Part shown: positions 22,594 to 32,797 of the stretch, piece by piece
Numbering within the stretch: position 1 is the stretch's first letter
Layout of the letters: each line of letters begins with the position of its first letter
Source of the DNA: Sweltsa coloradensis
Taxonomy: Eukaryota > Arthropoda > Insecta > Plecoptera > Chloroperlidae
Length of the DNA stretch: 64,000 bases
Assembly: GCA_024449915.1 (NCBI GenBank)
Contig: JAMZAV010001041.1
Coordinates: 1,456,972-1,520,971, forward strand
Reading direction: 5' to 3'
Notes under the pieces: model-generated
What the model was told of the DNA's origin: nothing
Database searches by the model: none
What the model saw: the letters and a program-made list of their open reading frames with translations, nothing else
Program-made: the position numbers and the translations under genes

Positions 22594-23525
22594 TTGATTC
22601 ACTTTCAGAATGGTGTCGAACATGGTTATTGGTTATTAAATCTTAATGTGTCCAAGTGCTTCACTATATCTTTTACAAACAATAAGAAACAGCTACATTT
22701 TAATTACTATGTAAATAGTTCTGTCCTTAAGCATGTGAATGAAACTAGAGATCTTGGAATTACTTTTGTGACAAATTTGTCATTTAATCAGCATATATCA
22801 AAAATAGTTCCTAAAGCGCATAAAATGTTAGGATCTATAAATCGCAACTGCGTGGACACATTCAGTGAACGAACATCACACCTCCTTTACATAGTGCAAC
22901 AACGATATTTCAAACACTTGTGCTTCAAGGCCAATACGTAATACCACAGAGTAAATTATCTAGGTATGTGTTCCGACAAAAAGCTAAGTACCCTTGAAAG
23001 CCGGAGGAAATTTATGGACATTGTTCTGCTCTTTAAAGTTGATAAAAACCTGCTTTACTTGCCTCTAATTGAGTCATTGAACTACTGTGTGCCACCAAGA
23101 AACGTTCAAATTCATTAACTTTTTCATCTTCCCTCCAGCCGCATTGATGTGCACAAGTATTGCTGTTTAATAAGGTTGCAGACTACGCATAACAATCTTT
23201 TATCATTGAATAGGCTTAATTTAGATTTGCACAATAGTAACATTCATCATAGTAACTTTCATCAACTTCACTAATGCCTACAGCTGCTCGTGCACTCGCA
23301 TACAATTCATATATTTACACTTTACACACTCACACAATCATTCCCTCAAACATACATACAACACCACACACATGACATTCATGTTTATATAATTTTTTAA
23401 GTAATTTTTATGTAACTTATTTTACATTGTACGTATAGTTGCGTTATGTTTGTATTGGTATGGTTTGGTAAATTGCACTTGTGGGACATTTGTCTTGTTG
23501 TAATGTGGCCACAAATAAAATAAAC
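22594..23525 (+). mobile_element. 5'-truncated non-LTR retrotransposon (jockey/CR1-like) 3' end
   Basis: The open part 22594-22941 encodes the end of a reverse transcriptase: LNLNVSKCFTISF, then the thumb-like VNETRDLGITFVTNLSFNQH and KAHKMLGSINRNC. A frame change leads to LESRRKFMDIVLLFKV and a final conserved Arg/Asn-rich C-terminus up to about 23270. A 3' untranslated stretch ends in tggccacaaataaaataaa at about 23520. It is a dead fragment. Confidence 0.65.
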
Positions 23526-24094
23526 ACATTTTGACGTTTCGTGGAGATTGCACCCTACTCTTTCAAAAACTGCCTAAAATGTCTTTCAAGTTTTAATACA
23601 TCATTCGACCATGAAAGCCTTTTTTAATACACATATGTATATTAAAAAAATATATTTTACCTTGGCTTTATAGTACGGGTCATAGTCGCCTACTATAAAG
23701 CGGAAGTGACGTTTTTTTAATATCTGCTGTGGGAGAGCAGCACTGGCGCTGGTGTTATCATTAGTTTTGAGACAATTTTTGCTGAGAAACTGGATGTAAA
23801 CACTGATGTTTATCGTCATTAAAAGGGACATTTTGAGCAAATTTTAGCAAAATTACTGCAACCATGGTAACAATAAAATCAAATAGGCCTACTAATTTTT
23901 AACTTTGTTCATGACTCGAATGTCACGGCTTTCCACGGAACAGTTTAATGGATAGAGGACATAAAGATAGGCAGGCTTTGCTTGGTAGCTGTCACTTGAT
24001 TTTGTTTGTCCAAAGTAATCCGATGTTTGTCCGAAATAACATTGTTGTAACGCAATAATCGATAGCAAAAAAAAAAATCGGGTCCTATGCTATT
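23526..24094. other. Intergenic; no gene recognised
   Basis: It contains gtcatagtcgcctactataaag at about 23680, a word repeated at 24307 and 24596, so the repeat unit behind the tandem duplication extends here in older form. Confidence 0.45.
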
Positions 24095-24634
24095 CTCCAA
24101 GTTAATTTTGTATGTAGTCTAATAGGCAGTGCAATCTGCTCTACACACGTTATTAACAATGTACAAAACAGACCAAAACTTAGACAGTTTTAAATTGGTG
24201 GCCGCATAGCTCAGTTGGTAAGAGCATAGCCCGGTAAGCTAAGGTCCCGGGTTCAAACCCCGGTGTAGTCACTTTTTTAATTTCTGTCTTAAGTACTAAC
24301 ATAACAGCGTCATAGTCGCCTACTATAAAGCCAAGTTTAAACATATTTCCCAACTCTAGGGTTACAGAGATGGTTTGTATTTCTCCAAGTTATTTTCATG
24401 TGTAGTCTAATAGGCAGTGCAATCTGCTCTACACACGTTATTAACAATGTACAAAACAGACCAAAATTAGACAGTTTTTAATTGGTGGCCGCATAGCTCA
24501 GTTGGTAAGAGCATAGCCCAGTAAGCTAAGGTCCCGGGTTCAAACCCCGGTGTAGTCACTTTTTTAATTTCTGTCTAAAGTACTAACATAACAGCGTCAT
24601 AGTCGCCTACTATAAAGCCAAGTTTAAACATATA
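24095..24634 (+). repeat. Tandem duplication (about 288-bp unit) each carrying a tRNA-Thr-like element
   Basis: Unit 1 is 24095-24382 and unit 2 is 24383-24634. The shared order is ctccaagtta, gtctaataggcagtgcaat, ttagacag, the tRNA-Thr-like body (24200-24270 and 24487-24557), ctgtct-aagtactaac and catagtcgcctactat. The tRNA-like bodies differ by about one base (CCCGG vs CCCAG). The B box GGTTCAAACCC is intact, and a T run follows within a few bases, so Pol III transcription is possible. Confidence 0.8.
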
Positions 24635-25137
24635 TAGGATTGGATTTGCTTAACGTCTCATATTTATGCAACTTGGCTAATCGAGACAATGGGAGGGACG
24701 TAAGGGGGGACGCGGGGGGACGAGGGGTGGACAGGCCTGTGCTGGTCAGAACCAGCCACAAGCGTATGTGGAGGGCAGGGGTTCCCCCACGTAGTGGTCG
24801 TCTCCGTCTTGTGTCGTCATCCGTTGGTGTTGTCATTGTCGTCGCCGTCGGGGAGGTAGTCAAAGAGAAGGGGAAAGTTCCCCGACGACGACCCAGAGCT
24901 CGCCATTAGTTTTAGGGAGTGAAACTCCCCTACTCACGGGCCAAACCACAAGAAGGTTGCGAGTTGGACTTTAATGGCTTTATATATATATATATACCGT
25001 GCCCAGTAACAGCAGGAGGGGCAGCTTTTCTCTTGTTGCCAAGGGTCCTGGTTCGAATCCAGGGTAAGTCATGGATTTCTTGTCTCCCGAGCACCAGAGT
25101 TGGGAGGGAAGCCCCCTTACTGTCTGTGCTTACTGTG
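24635..25137 (+). other. Unassigned region with tRNA-like B box
   Basis: It begins with gcttaacgtctcatattta, continues GC-rich, and ends in gggtcctggttcgaatcc at about 25044-25062, a perfect B box with T-stem. This suggests a degenerate tRNA-derived SINE. The open frames on both strands (24624-24909, 24919-25256) have no recognisable protein features and are not called. Confidence 0.4.
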
Positions 25138-25455
25138 TGCCCCAGTATGAATGGTGTGTGAAGTAACCTTGCTGATGATGACAACATGCTTGCATAATTT
25201 ACTCCTTGCGTGGCCCTACTACAGGTTTGGTTATGTGTTGTGAGTTTTGGTTGCATGTAGTTAGCTGATTTTTAGTGGCCACCATCCGCCTGAAGAGTCC
25301 CAGAAGGACGAAACGCGTCGTGGATTAAGGTAACAACTTTAAATTAGCTACAGTTGTCATCAGCAGGTGAAAAGTTTTGTCGCCCCCAGCCCTTCAGGCT
25401 GGGATTTATGTCTCTATGCTTTCCCAACCTGTCCAACCCTTCTCCAATCTAAACT
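25138..25455 (+). mobile_element. Hammerhead-ribozyme-bearing element, copy 3
   Basis: It starts at gccccagtatgaatgg, exactly as in copy 1, and is nearly identical to 1358-1680 through the CCCAGCC hairpin and ccttctccaatctaaact. It lacks the inverted left arm of copy 1, so the arm is not obligatory. It ends in an (AT)n stretch, as copy 1 does. Confidence 0.7.
25284..25325 (+). ncRNA. Hammerhead ribozyme motif, copy 3
   Basis: It is identical in sequence to the motif at 1510-1551: ATCCGC, CTGAAGA, GTCC-cagaa-GGAC, GAAA, ACGCGT, C, GTGGAT. The predicted cut is after C25319. Confidence 0.75.
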
Positions 25456-26440
25456 ATATATATAATATATATATGCCACTTTAAGTACCCTACATGTTCC
25501 TGGAGATTATCTTTTTCTCCTTTTTTTCCCTCCATGTACCATTTGTATGGAATGGTGAGAGCTTTTAGATGTAGGCTATATGGCATTTTATGTCTTGTCT
25601 ATTTTTCAGTGTAAGTCTTCTCCTACCAGGCTTCTTAGTGTTTTTTGATTCTGTGATAAATGTTCTTTGTTTTTAAGTTCTTGTGTGAATCTTTATACCA
25701 GTATGGTTTATCCATTCGTACAAGCTTCTCATACAAGCATCTTACTAGTATAAAAATATGGGATATGCCCCAAATATGACAACTCAAATTACTGGCCTAT
25801 CACCCAATGCCTACCACTCACTTATTTTATGTTTTACAAATTAACCACAGTGCATAATCCACGATTTTTTGTAATTATTGCACAGTAATACACAGTACTT
25901 GATATAAAAATTGTTTGCAAGCTAAAGATATGAAACCTAGGGTTTGCAACCTAAGTATTGAATAATGTGTACATAATATGTAGAAAACTCAATATTTATT
26001 TCAGAAATCAAGTTTACATGCAAATGAACTCGGTGTAAATAGAAGAATCCCAAATGGAGTAAATAATAACTACTCGTAATTTCAGTGTATTAAAAAAATT
26101 TACGGTAGACCTAGATACTAATATAGATTTTGTTTACTTCTAGTTGTTGATAATTTGGGGGCAAAGGTGACCTTGCTACTTGACAGAGAGTTCAGCAATA
26201 ATCCGTTCGACAATTGCCTTTGCAGAGCTACCCTCTTTTTAAACTGATATTTTAAAATATACTTAAGTCCAAGAGTCAAATAAATATGGCACCTATTACT
26301 AGGCCTAGAACCTATACTTACTTCATGTCATTTTAAACTATAAAAGAGCACAGCCTCTAACAATAACTTTAAACTAGGCGCCATTCAGCCTTTTTATCTC
26401 CATTAATTGCATGTAAGAGACTTGACAATTTTGTAGCACT
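25456..26440. other. 3' flank of the C8orf33 homologue; no other gene
   Basis: AT-rich, with no coding pattern on either strand. It probably includes the 3' untranslated region of the minus-strand gene that ends at 26441. Confidence 0.4.
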
Positions 26441-26772
26441 TTAATCCTCAATTGGAAAATCAAATCGAAAGCTGTTATTTGATGGCTGGAATTTGAAACT
26501 TCTTGGAGATGTTTCAGCACTAGCACTACTTGTAACATTTGACTGCTGGTCTGGTATTTTTATATCACATATTTTGGTAGCGTCATTGTTTGCTACTTCC
26601 GTAGTTTCTTGATCTGTTTTTGTGTCTGGATTTATAGCAAAGTTGAATCTGAAAGAATTGTCTGATAGTTCCATTTTCTTAGACTTCAAGACTATGGATG
26701 AAGAGGCACTTTGTTTTAGAAAACGTGACTTTTTGCTTGGAGATGAGGAGTCCAATTTCATTTGAGGCTTCA
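26441..26772 (-). CDS. C8orf33: C8orf33/UPF0488 homologue, last coding exon
   Basis: The acceptor ttttcag precedes TG AAG CCT on the minus strand, completing a Val codon split with exon 2. The exon encodes a Lys/Ser-rich linker and two copies of a phenylalanine motif, NSFRFNFAI and NSFRFDFPIED, the latter at the extreme C-terminus. The human UPF0488 protein C8orf33 ends in the similar FRFNFF, which supports the assignment. The internal second copy is a feature of this homologue. Function is not established; the family is uncharacterised. Confidence 0.75.
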
Positions 26773-26896
26773 CTGAAAAAGTACATTTTATTATTAATAA
26801 GCAAAGCTTTGTTATAACTCTGGTCAGGATATACTGTTTTGTAATTTCTGGATTATATTAGAAACAGTAAAATATTTATCGATAGGCCTACTTTAC

Positions 26897-27030
26897 CTTT
26901 CTTATGTTTTTTTTCTTCTTCCATCATTTTTGTTCGGTAATCTCCAAATGTGGTCCTCATAACTTGCCTCTTTCTTATAAGTGGAGCTTTGCTGCTTTGA
27001 AGAATTTTAAGTGCATGTGTAGCATCTATA
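26897..27030 (-). CDS. C8orf33: C8orf33/UPF0488 homologue, middle coding exon
   Basis: It is bounded by acceptor tttttacag and donor gtaaag, phase 1 on both sides. It encodes AIDATHALKILQSSKAPLIR, then KRQVMRTTFGDYRTKM, and a Glu/Lys-rich end. This matches the most conserved block of UPF0488 proteins (AIRTLRS-TPLPRKRQ followed by LFGDYR), the main reason for the gene call. Confidence 0.8.
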
Positions 27031-27453
27031 GCTGTAAAAATATACATACCGGTACTTGTTAGTTAATAAGAGATTAAAGGCTCAATTATTATGATCGAGG
27101 GCAACATGGGGAAACAAAAAAATCTTAAATGAGATATTGCAAAAAATACTTGAAATTTGGTACCTATGTAGGCCTACCTATGTCCTCGTGTTATGTATAG
27201 CAAGCAGTGGGTGAAGTGCCAGTTCAATGATAAACAACTGCCAATGATTTTCTGAATCAAATTTGACACCCATGACGATAAATCAAACATTAACTACCCG
27301 TGGGTAGCCCGGGTATGAAAATTTCCGGGTATTGACATCCATACAAAAAAAACAACCTCTACCTAAGACGGGCCTTCCTCCTTAGACCCCTGGGCCCACC
27401 TGTTGAACCACCACCCTACTCACCCCCAACAGCACCTTGCAATATTATATTAA

Positions 27454-28058
27454 CTACGTTTACATGCAGGTTTGAAAACGATTTCAAAACGTTTTAAGTT
27501 TTCAAAAGTGCATGTAAACGCTTTGAATCTGGGTTTGGATCGGTTCAACCCAACCCTGTTTGCTAGCAGAGGTGACTTGAAAACTAGTTTTGAAAACTGT
27601 CATGCATACACCTGGCTGCAACCAAAATGCTCGTTGCATTGCAATTTGAGGTTATGTTTGCTAAAAGCAAGTTAAGAACGTGATCTTGTTATTCTGAATT
27701 ATGTTCTAAATGTTACGGCAAATGTTTTTGGTCATCTAACCATGGATCAACGAAGTTATACTTATAGTGTTTGTGGTTGGGGAAGTAAGAAAGGAGACCA
27801 ACAGCTTACCTTAAACGAGTGGGCAGCTGCGTGAAGTGGCTGGTCAACATAAATATTGTTATAGGCCTACGCAATAAAATTATAAATTTTCTTCTTTAGA
27901 AAACAGTGGAATTTGTTTAATACATTGTGCTGTCTACCGCGAAATAAGTGAACTAAATAATAGTTTGAGAACGTTTTCAGATATCTGTATCATGTAAACG
28001 CATCATCGTTTTGACTTGACTCAAATCAAAACTTGTTCAAAACTGAATGTAAACATAG
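27454..28058. repeat. Inverted-repeat element in C8orf33 intron
   Basis: The left end CTACGTTTACATGCAGGT matches the reverse complement of the right end (ctgaatgtaaacatag) with few changes, about 20 bp. The inside again has acgttt-tgtaaacg words near both ends. No ORF and no clear target duplication; family unassigned. Confidence 0.55.
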
Positions 28059-28255
28059 GGCTAGTAATAGTAGGTAAATAACTTTAAATTTAGTTTGGTC
28101 GGTGACCAAGGCCACTTTGGCCGAAACGTTCGACATTGTGTACCTCAGCCTATCTGTTTTGTATATATTTGTTTAACTAGCAAGTTTAACGCATCTGCCC
28201 ACCTCGTTTAAGGTAAGCTGTTGGTCTCCTTTCTTCTTTCCCCAATCACACACAC
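27767..28255. repeat. Inverted repeat pair straddling an element end, with Penelope-like motif
   Basis: 27767-27832 is the reverse complement of 28188-28255 (around ttaaggtaagctgttgg) at about 90 %. Between the arms, at 28118-28144, lies aaggccactttggccgaaacgttc, which here should be read as the GAAACGTT-type core found at Penelope-like termini. The pair overlaps the right end of the 27454 element, so one inserted into the other. Confidence 0.5.
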
Positions 28256-28503
28256 TAACCTAGCCAATAGGCATTCTATCACAACTATTATACACTTATA
28301 CTGGTACAAATACAGACTGATACGGATTACGGACACGGCTTCCCCTCCATCCTCCAACCAGCCATCTTTTTCCTCCTCCTCCGCCCTCTGTCTACCTAGA
28401 TGTACCACACAGGATGCATCACACAGGCTGTGAAGCGGCAATTCAAATAATCCAGTGCGGTGAAGCGGTGAATAGATAACACAACCAACAACAGTACAAA
28501 ATA

Positions 28504-29486
28504 CAGGATTCCCACAAACTGGAAAGTCAGGGAATGTCAGGGAAAGTCAGGGAAATTGTTCATTTTGAGCCAAATGTCAGGGAAAGTCAGGGAATTTAAT
28601 TAACAAAAATAAAAAAAGCTACGAATAAATCAAGTTTAAAAACCATTAAAATGTTATACTTTGTATGTGTTGCTTAAAACAATAAAAAATAAAATGATCA
28701 AATTACAGAGACTTTAAGGCTGTATGTTCACCAAAAACCAAATTATGCATAAAACTGTAGTTATAGAGTATGATAATTACAGTCTTTTGAAAAGATCAAA
28801 ATATATTTTCGGATTTTTTGGTCGATGCATTTTTCCTCTATTGCTACTTTTTTGAACGATTTTTGGTGCTTTTTCCAAAAGTAGACCATTTGGATGCCTG
28901 ATATTTTTATTGTAGCTTGCACTCATCTTTGACTATAGAATGAGGTATTTTGAAATGTGTATCTTCAATACCTTACATTTTACAGTGTTTTATATTTTCC
29001 GGTACTTTTGTGGTATTTGTTCCGTCAAAAGAAAAAAAGGAAGATCTTAAGATACGAAAGCTAGGACATTTCAAAATACCACATTCTATAGTCAAAGATG
29101 AGTGTAAGCTCCACAATAAAAATATCAGTCATCCAAATGGTATATTTTTGGAAAAACTTAGCACCAAAAATCGTTAAAAAAATAGTAGCAATAGGGGAAA
29201 AATGCATCGACCAAAAAAATCAAAAAATATATATTTTGATCTTTTCAAAAGACTGTGATTAATGATCATACTCTATAACTACCTACTGTTTTATGCATAA
29301 TTTGGATTTTGGTTTTTGGTGAACACACAGCCGCCCAACGCACTGTTGGGCGGCTATGGGGATGGAGGAGGCCGTTAAAAAAAATGTTTTAAAAACATTT
29401 TAGTCTGGTCAAGTCTTTATTGCACGGTCAGGGAAATTTAAGAAAATTGTCAGGGAAATTAATTTCAAAGATTTTGTGGGAACCCT
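28504..29486. mobile_element. Non-autonomous DNA transposon with internal fold-back
   Basis: The ends CAGGATTCCCACAAA and CAGGGTTCCCACAAA (reverse of 29472-29486) are inverted repeats typical of hAT-like elements. cagggaaa words repeat just inside both ends. Internally, about 28728-28945 and 29055-29330 are long imperfect inverted arms (landmarks gatcaaaatata, tcgatgcatttttcc, tcatctttgactatag). AAATA flanks both ends, shorter than the 8-bp duplication expected for hAT, so the superfamily is uncertain. The ORF at 28950-29177 is not a gene. Confidence 0.65.
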
Positions 29487-29583
29487 GAAATACAAGTTGG
29501 TCAATCGAAGAGTGGCTATTAAGGAAATCTCCATTGTGAAATTGTCGGTGAATTTAGAACTTTAGTGTCTAGGCCTACATTAC

Positions 29584-29810
29584 CTCGTTTAGAATTCAGC
29601 TTTTGAGTAGACATAACTCTTTGAAGTTGTTGTATGCACCAGCAAAGCTCTAGTTCAAACTGCTGAATTGCTGAGGCATCGCTGGCATCCAAAACTGTTT
29701 GAGACTGGGAGTCACAAATACTTGCAGACTCAGACCCTTGATTAGAAGTGTCTGCTCTGGAGCTGGAAGTCAACTTAGGCCCAGTATCTTTGTTAGAAGT
29801 AGGCTTCATG
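29584..29810 (-). CDS. C8orf33: C8orf33/UPF0488 homologue, first coding exon
   Basis: ATG at 29810 gives MKPTSNKDTGP, a Ser-rich leader, and FELELCWCIQQLQRVMSTQK, equivalent to the family's ELAWC-EQLE-GL block. The donor gtaatg at 29583 is in phase 1 and joins the exon at 27030. Directly upstream of the ATG, cttttctttgtaacag is a good acceptor, so a 5' untranslated exon probably exists further upstream; a possible donor lies near 30108. The intron to exon 2 (2.55 kb) contains two inverted-repeat transposons. Total predicted protein is about 230 residues. Confidence 0.75.
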
Positions 29811-30195
29811 GTTCTCAACCCCTGTTACAAAGAAAAGAAAGTACCTAAGTAGGGCAGGCTATAAAATATTCCAATACCCCCATTAGCGATCCAATATGGC
29901 AATGGGAACTCTACTAGTTTGACGAAATTGACAATTTTTTGTTTTTTACTTTATTTTCTTTGCCAAATCACTGATATTTCAAAGTACGTAAATTAAAAAT
30001 AAATGCGCGGAAACTAATTAAAAATAATTTTCCGCTTCTGTTTTATAAACAATTTAGTAAGTTATAAGTATCGAGGAGCGACGCGGCCTAGGCCTACCGT
30101 GCTGAGATGTTGTACTCACTGCAAGTAACCTTACAAGATCGTAATAAAAAAAAATCCAAAATAGAATCATCACGTTTTTACTTTTTACTGTTACC

Positions 30196-30558
30196 CAGTG
30201 GTTAAAGTGGGGCGGTATGAGCCGGTATGCATACCGTTACTAAAATTACCGACGGTATGCCATACCGAAACTAATTTGTGATAGATTTTATGCACATTGT
30301 CGAATTATGTTGAATAATATAAAATTAGTAAAATATATGCATACGATCCCAAATACTACCCCAATATTGGCAAACAAAAAAGAACGTAGACCCGTTTTAA
30401 AGTGATTTTTAAGTGTTTCTGACACCATACCCTAAAAAAATTCACTGCGGGGCAAAAATGGGGGGCTGCGCCCCCCATTGCGCTCCGGCGTTTCCGCTTC
30501 AATACTTTCTTCAGCATAAGTGCATACCGTTACTATTCCGAATCCACTTTAACCACTG
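30196..30558. mobile_element. hAT-type MITE with 8-bp target-site duplication
   Basis: Inverted ends CAGTGGTTAAAGTGG at 30196 and at 30558 (reverse) are flanked by the exact 8-bp duplication CTGTTACC (30188-30195 and 30559-30566). An 8-bp duplication with CAGTG ends is the hAT signature. It is 363 bp long with no ORF. Internal words ggtatgcataccgttact and the inverse recur near both ends. Confidence 0.85.
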
Positions 30559-30674
30559 CTGTTACCTATAAAAAAAAAATCAAGTTATGTACAACCAGAA
30601 AAAAATAGCAGAGTCTAGCTGCTAAAAAGAAGATTTTACTACAACCTAAAAAATAGGTAGTAACAAAAAAAACT

Positions 30675-30770
30675 TCAAAACCATTAACGTCGCTATTTTA
30701 AACGAAAATCCTATTGTGGTGAAAGTCCTTTTTTATATTTAAAATAACGATGTTAAAGGTTTTGTAGGTG
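30675..30770. repeat. Inverted pair of a short ttaacgtcgctatttta repeat
   Basis: aaccattaacgtcgctatttt at 30680, reduced here to its core ttaacgtcgctatttta, is mirrored by taaaataacgatgttaaagg at about 30740-30760. The same core is repeated three times at 31811-31937. Confidence 0.5.
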
Positions 30771-31302
30771 AAGTATTTTAGCAACAAAGGTTGGTAGGCC
30801 TAGTTAGTAAAATCAAGACGTAAATACCAAACATGGCGAATCAATGACAGTGAAATGAGCGAGTGTTTGTGTTCAATCTTTGTTATTCTATATAATTGGT
30901 TTATTTTCAGAGTGATTAGTATAAATAAATTGTTAATAATGAGTTCTTCTTCATTGTTTCTAATTTGAAGTTGTTTTTTTTATTCTTTTTCTTTAAAAAA
31001 AAAACTGTTGAAAAGTTGGACCGCACCAACTGAACTAGGCCTAGGCCTACCTAGTAGGCCTACCAAAACGACCGATTCAAGCAAACTAAAAGTGATTAAA
31101 TAAGTCCAGAAACTACTTTCCGCACCCAAAAACCAAGTATTTATACATAATAATATTAGAGAGTTAGAAAAAGGAAAATCATAAATTTAATGCAAAATAA
31201 CACTTCCGTCAAATTACGATTATACCATGGCAATGTATTCAGTTGCACAAATTCTCCAATAGCCAGATGGCTGATGTGCATAGGCTAGGCTAGCTAGACT
31301 AA

Positions 31303-31573
31303 GGACGTGTGTGATTGCTTGAAAAACGTGGCTCAGTCTCAATCTCGTTCTCAATTTGACGTCATCAACAATCGGTGACGTCAGAAGCAATGCACGAAGG
31401 GTCCCGATCGAGTCTGAGAACGTGAATGAAACCTAGTAGGGCCTAATGAAATAACTACACTCGTTTTCATTTTTATTCCGACAGTAGGGCCTAATGAAAT
31501 AACTCGTTTTCATTTTTATTCCGACCGAGACTGAGAATGAGAATAAGAATGAGAAGATAGTTCAGACACGTCC
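31303..31573. mobile_element. PIF/Harbinger-like MITE
   Basis: The ends GGACGTGTGTGA (31303) and GGACGTGTCTGA (reverse, ending 31573) are flanked by TAA on both sides (31300-31302, 31574-31576), consistent with the 3-bp TWA duplication of Harbinger elements. It is 271 bp long with no ORF. Internally, a segment of about 43 bp (tagggcctaatgaaataac to ttattccgac) is tandemly repeated at 31437-31525. Confidence 0.65.
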
Positions 31574-31810
31574 TAAGTTTGTGCAGAGCTTAAGAGCTCA
31601 TATGCGGTCATGCCTGAAGCTCCCCATTGGTTGAATTTAAGGTACCATAGGCAAAGGCTACCTACCATATAGGCCTAGGCCTAGGTAGGGCCTAAACAAT
31701 ATATTATTAGCTAGGGGGGTTAGTCGGGTAAGGCTAGGCCCCTACTGTACTTTCGGTAGGCCTACTCTTTCGGTTGGTAGCCTAGGCCTATGGACATTTT
31801 TTTATGTGTA

Positions 31811-31937
31811 TCTACAAAACCTTTAACGTCGCTATTTTAAATCTAAAGTAGCCCTACCTAAAAAACCTTAAACGTCGCTATTTTAAATCTAAAGTACCTA
31901 CAAAACCTTTAACGTAACTATTTTAAATCTAAAGTAG
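31811..31937 (+). repeat. Three tandem copies of a short repeat
   Basis: The unit of about 40-55 bp (aaaacctttaacg, cgctattttaaatct, aaagta) occurs three times in a row with small variations. The core also occurs as an inverted pair at 30675-30770. Confidence 0.65.
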
Positions 31938-32089
31938 GGGCCTAGGCCCCTAGGCCTACCTATTGATCAAAAACTGTCCATACCAACCGAAAGAGTTCCG
32001 TACTTTCTATGTGTAGGCCTAGCTTAGCTTTAGGCCCTTGATTAATATGCACTTGCCTTTGCTTTCGGCATAATAGTTTATTTCCAGCA

Positions 32090-32332
32090 ATGTATGTGAA
32101 CCGTGTACGTAGGTCTACGAGACGACTCTTCTGGACTCTACTTGATATTTTAGGTTATGTTTACCATGTTTATGAGAAACGTGCGCCCGTTCATGGCGCC
32201 ATTGCCGCAGCACCGTCGTTAACGCATGTCCATGATGACCACCTATTCGAAAAATGTGCAAAAGGTAATTTTATTCTGAAACAGTCTCTGAAAAGGAAGA
32301 CGTCAGTCGCAGTCAGTGATTTCGAAGAATAA
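32090..32332 (+). CDS. Unrecognised short ORF or first exon
   Basis: ATG at 32090 opens 80 codons: an Arg-rich start, a hydrophobic stretch LLDILGYVYHVY, and an end SVAVSDFEE. Composition is more CpG-rich than its surroundings. A donor-like aag|gtaatt occurs after codon 58, so it may instead be a first exon. It lies about 700 bp upstream of the dioxygenase start on the same strand. I know no homologue, and it may be chance. Confidence 0.25.
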   Translation: MYVNRVRRSTRRLFWTLLDILGYVYHVYEKRAPVHGAIAAAPSLTHVHDDHLFEKCAKGNFILKQSLKRKTSVAVSDFEE

Positions 32333-32797
32333 ATTAACTAGACTCACATTGTCTATACGATTTAGTACGTGCCTATAACGATTTAGTACGTAAAATTGTT
32401 CTCGATTTTAGGTTGGTTGGCCCCAGCAAGATTTCAATGTTGGTACTGGAAAGTTTTGCAAGTTTGCAAGCCCGCGTTAGTTGACATTTTTTGTAAGCTC
32501 TACAATTTTTATTTATTTGGTGCAAATTGCATTCCGCTTGGTATTGGAAACACATATATTTTTGTCTAGAGAGCACACTTTTTCCATTAAAGTGATTTTA
32601 TTTTTTAAGTTTAGGGCCTATGCAGGCCTATGTTTACATTTTTTTTTGTGAAGTTAGGTTAAAACCGTCCTAACGTCATCACCTTGCATTGGTAGGCCCT
32701 ACATGGGCTTGCTACATTTCAAACTCAAAGGCTTGTTTACGTGTTTCTGTAATGCCTAGGCCTATACATACACTTTTTAAAACAGCCCAAGCCCTCG

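Larger units (their letters stand above)
29821..32089. other. Putative bidirectional promoter region between C8orf33 homologue and dioxygenase, filled with small elements
   Basis: About 3 kb separate the two genes, which appear to diverge. A possible 5' untranslated exon of the minus-strand gene would lie near 30108-30150. The stretch also holds a hAT MITE, a Harbinger-like MITE, a short repeat family and very dense TAGGCCTA words (31028-31075, 31664-31790). No core promoter element can be pinned down. Confidence 0.4.

Noticed and set aside
24624..24909. Two complementary Arg/Asp-rich ORFs
   Set aside because: GC-rich low-complexity sequence read on both strands with no protein features.
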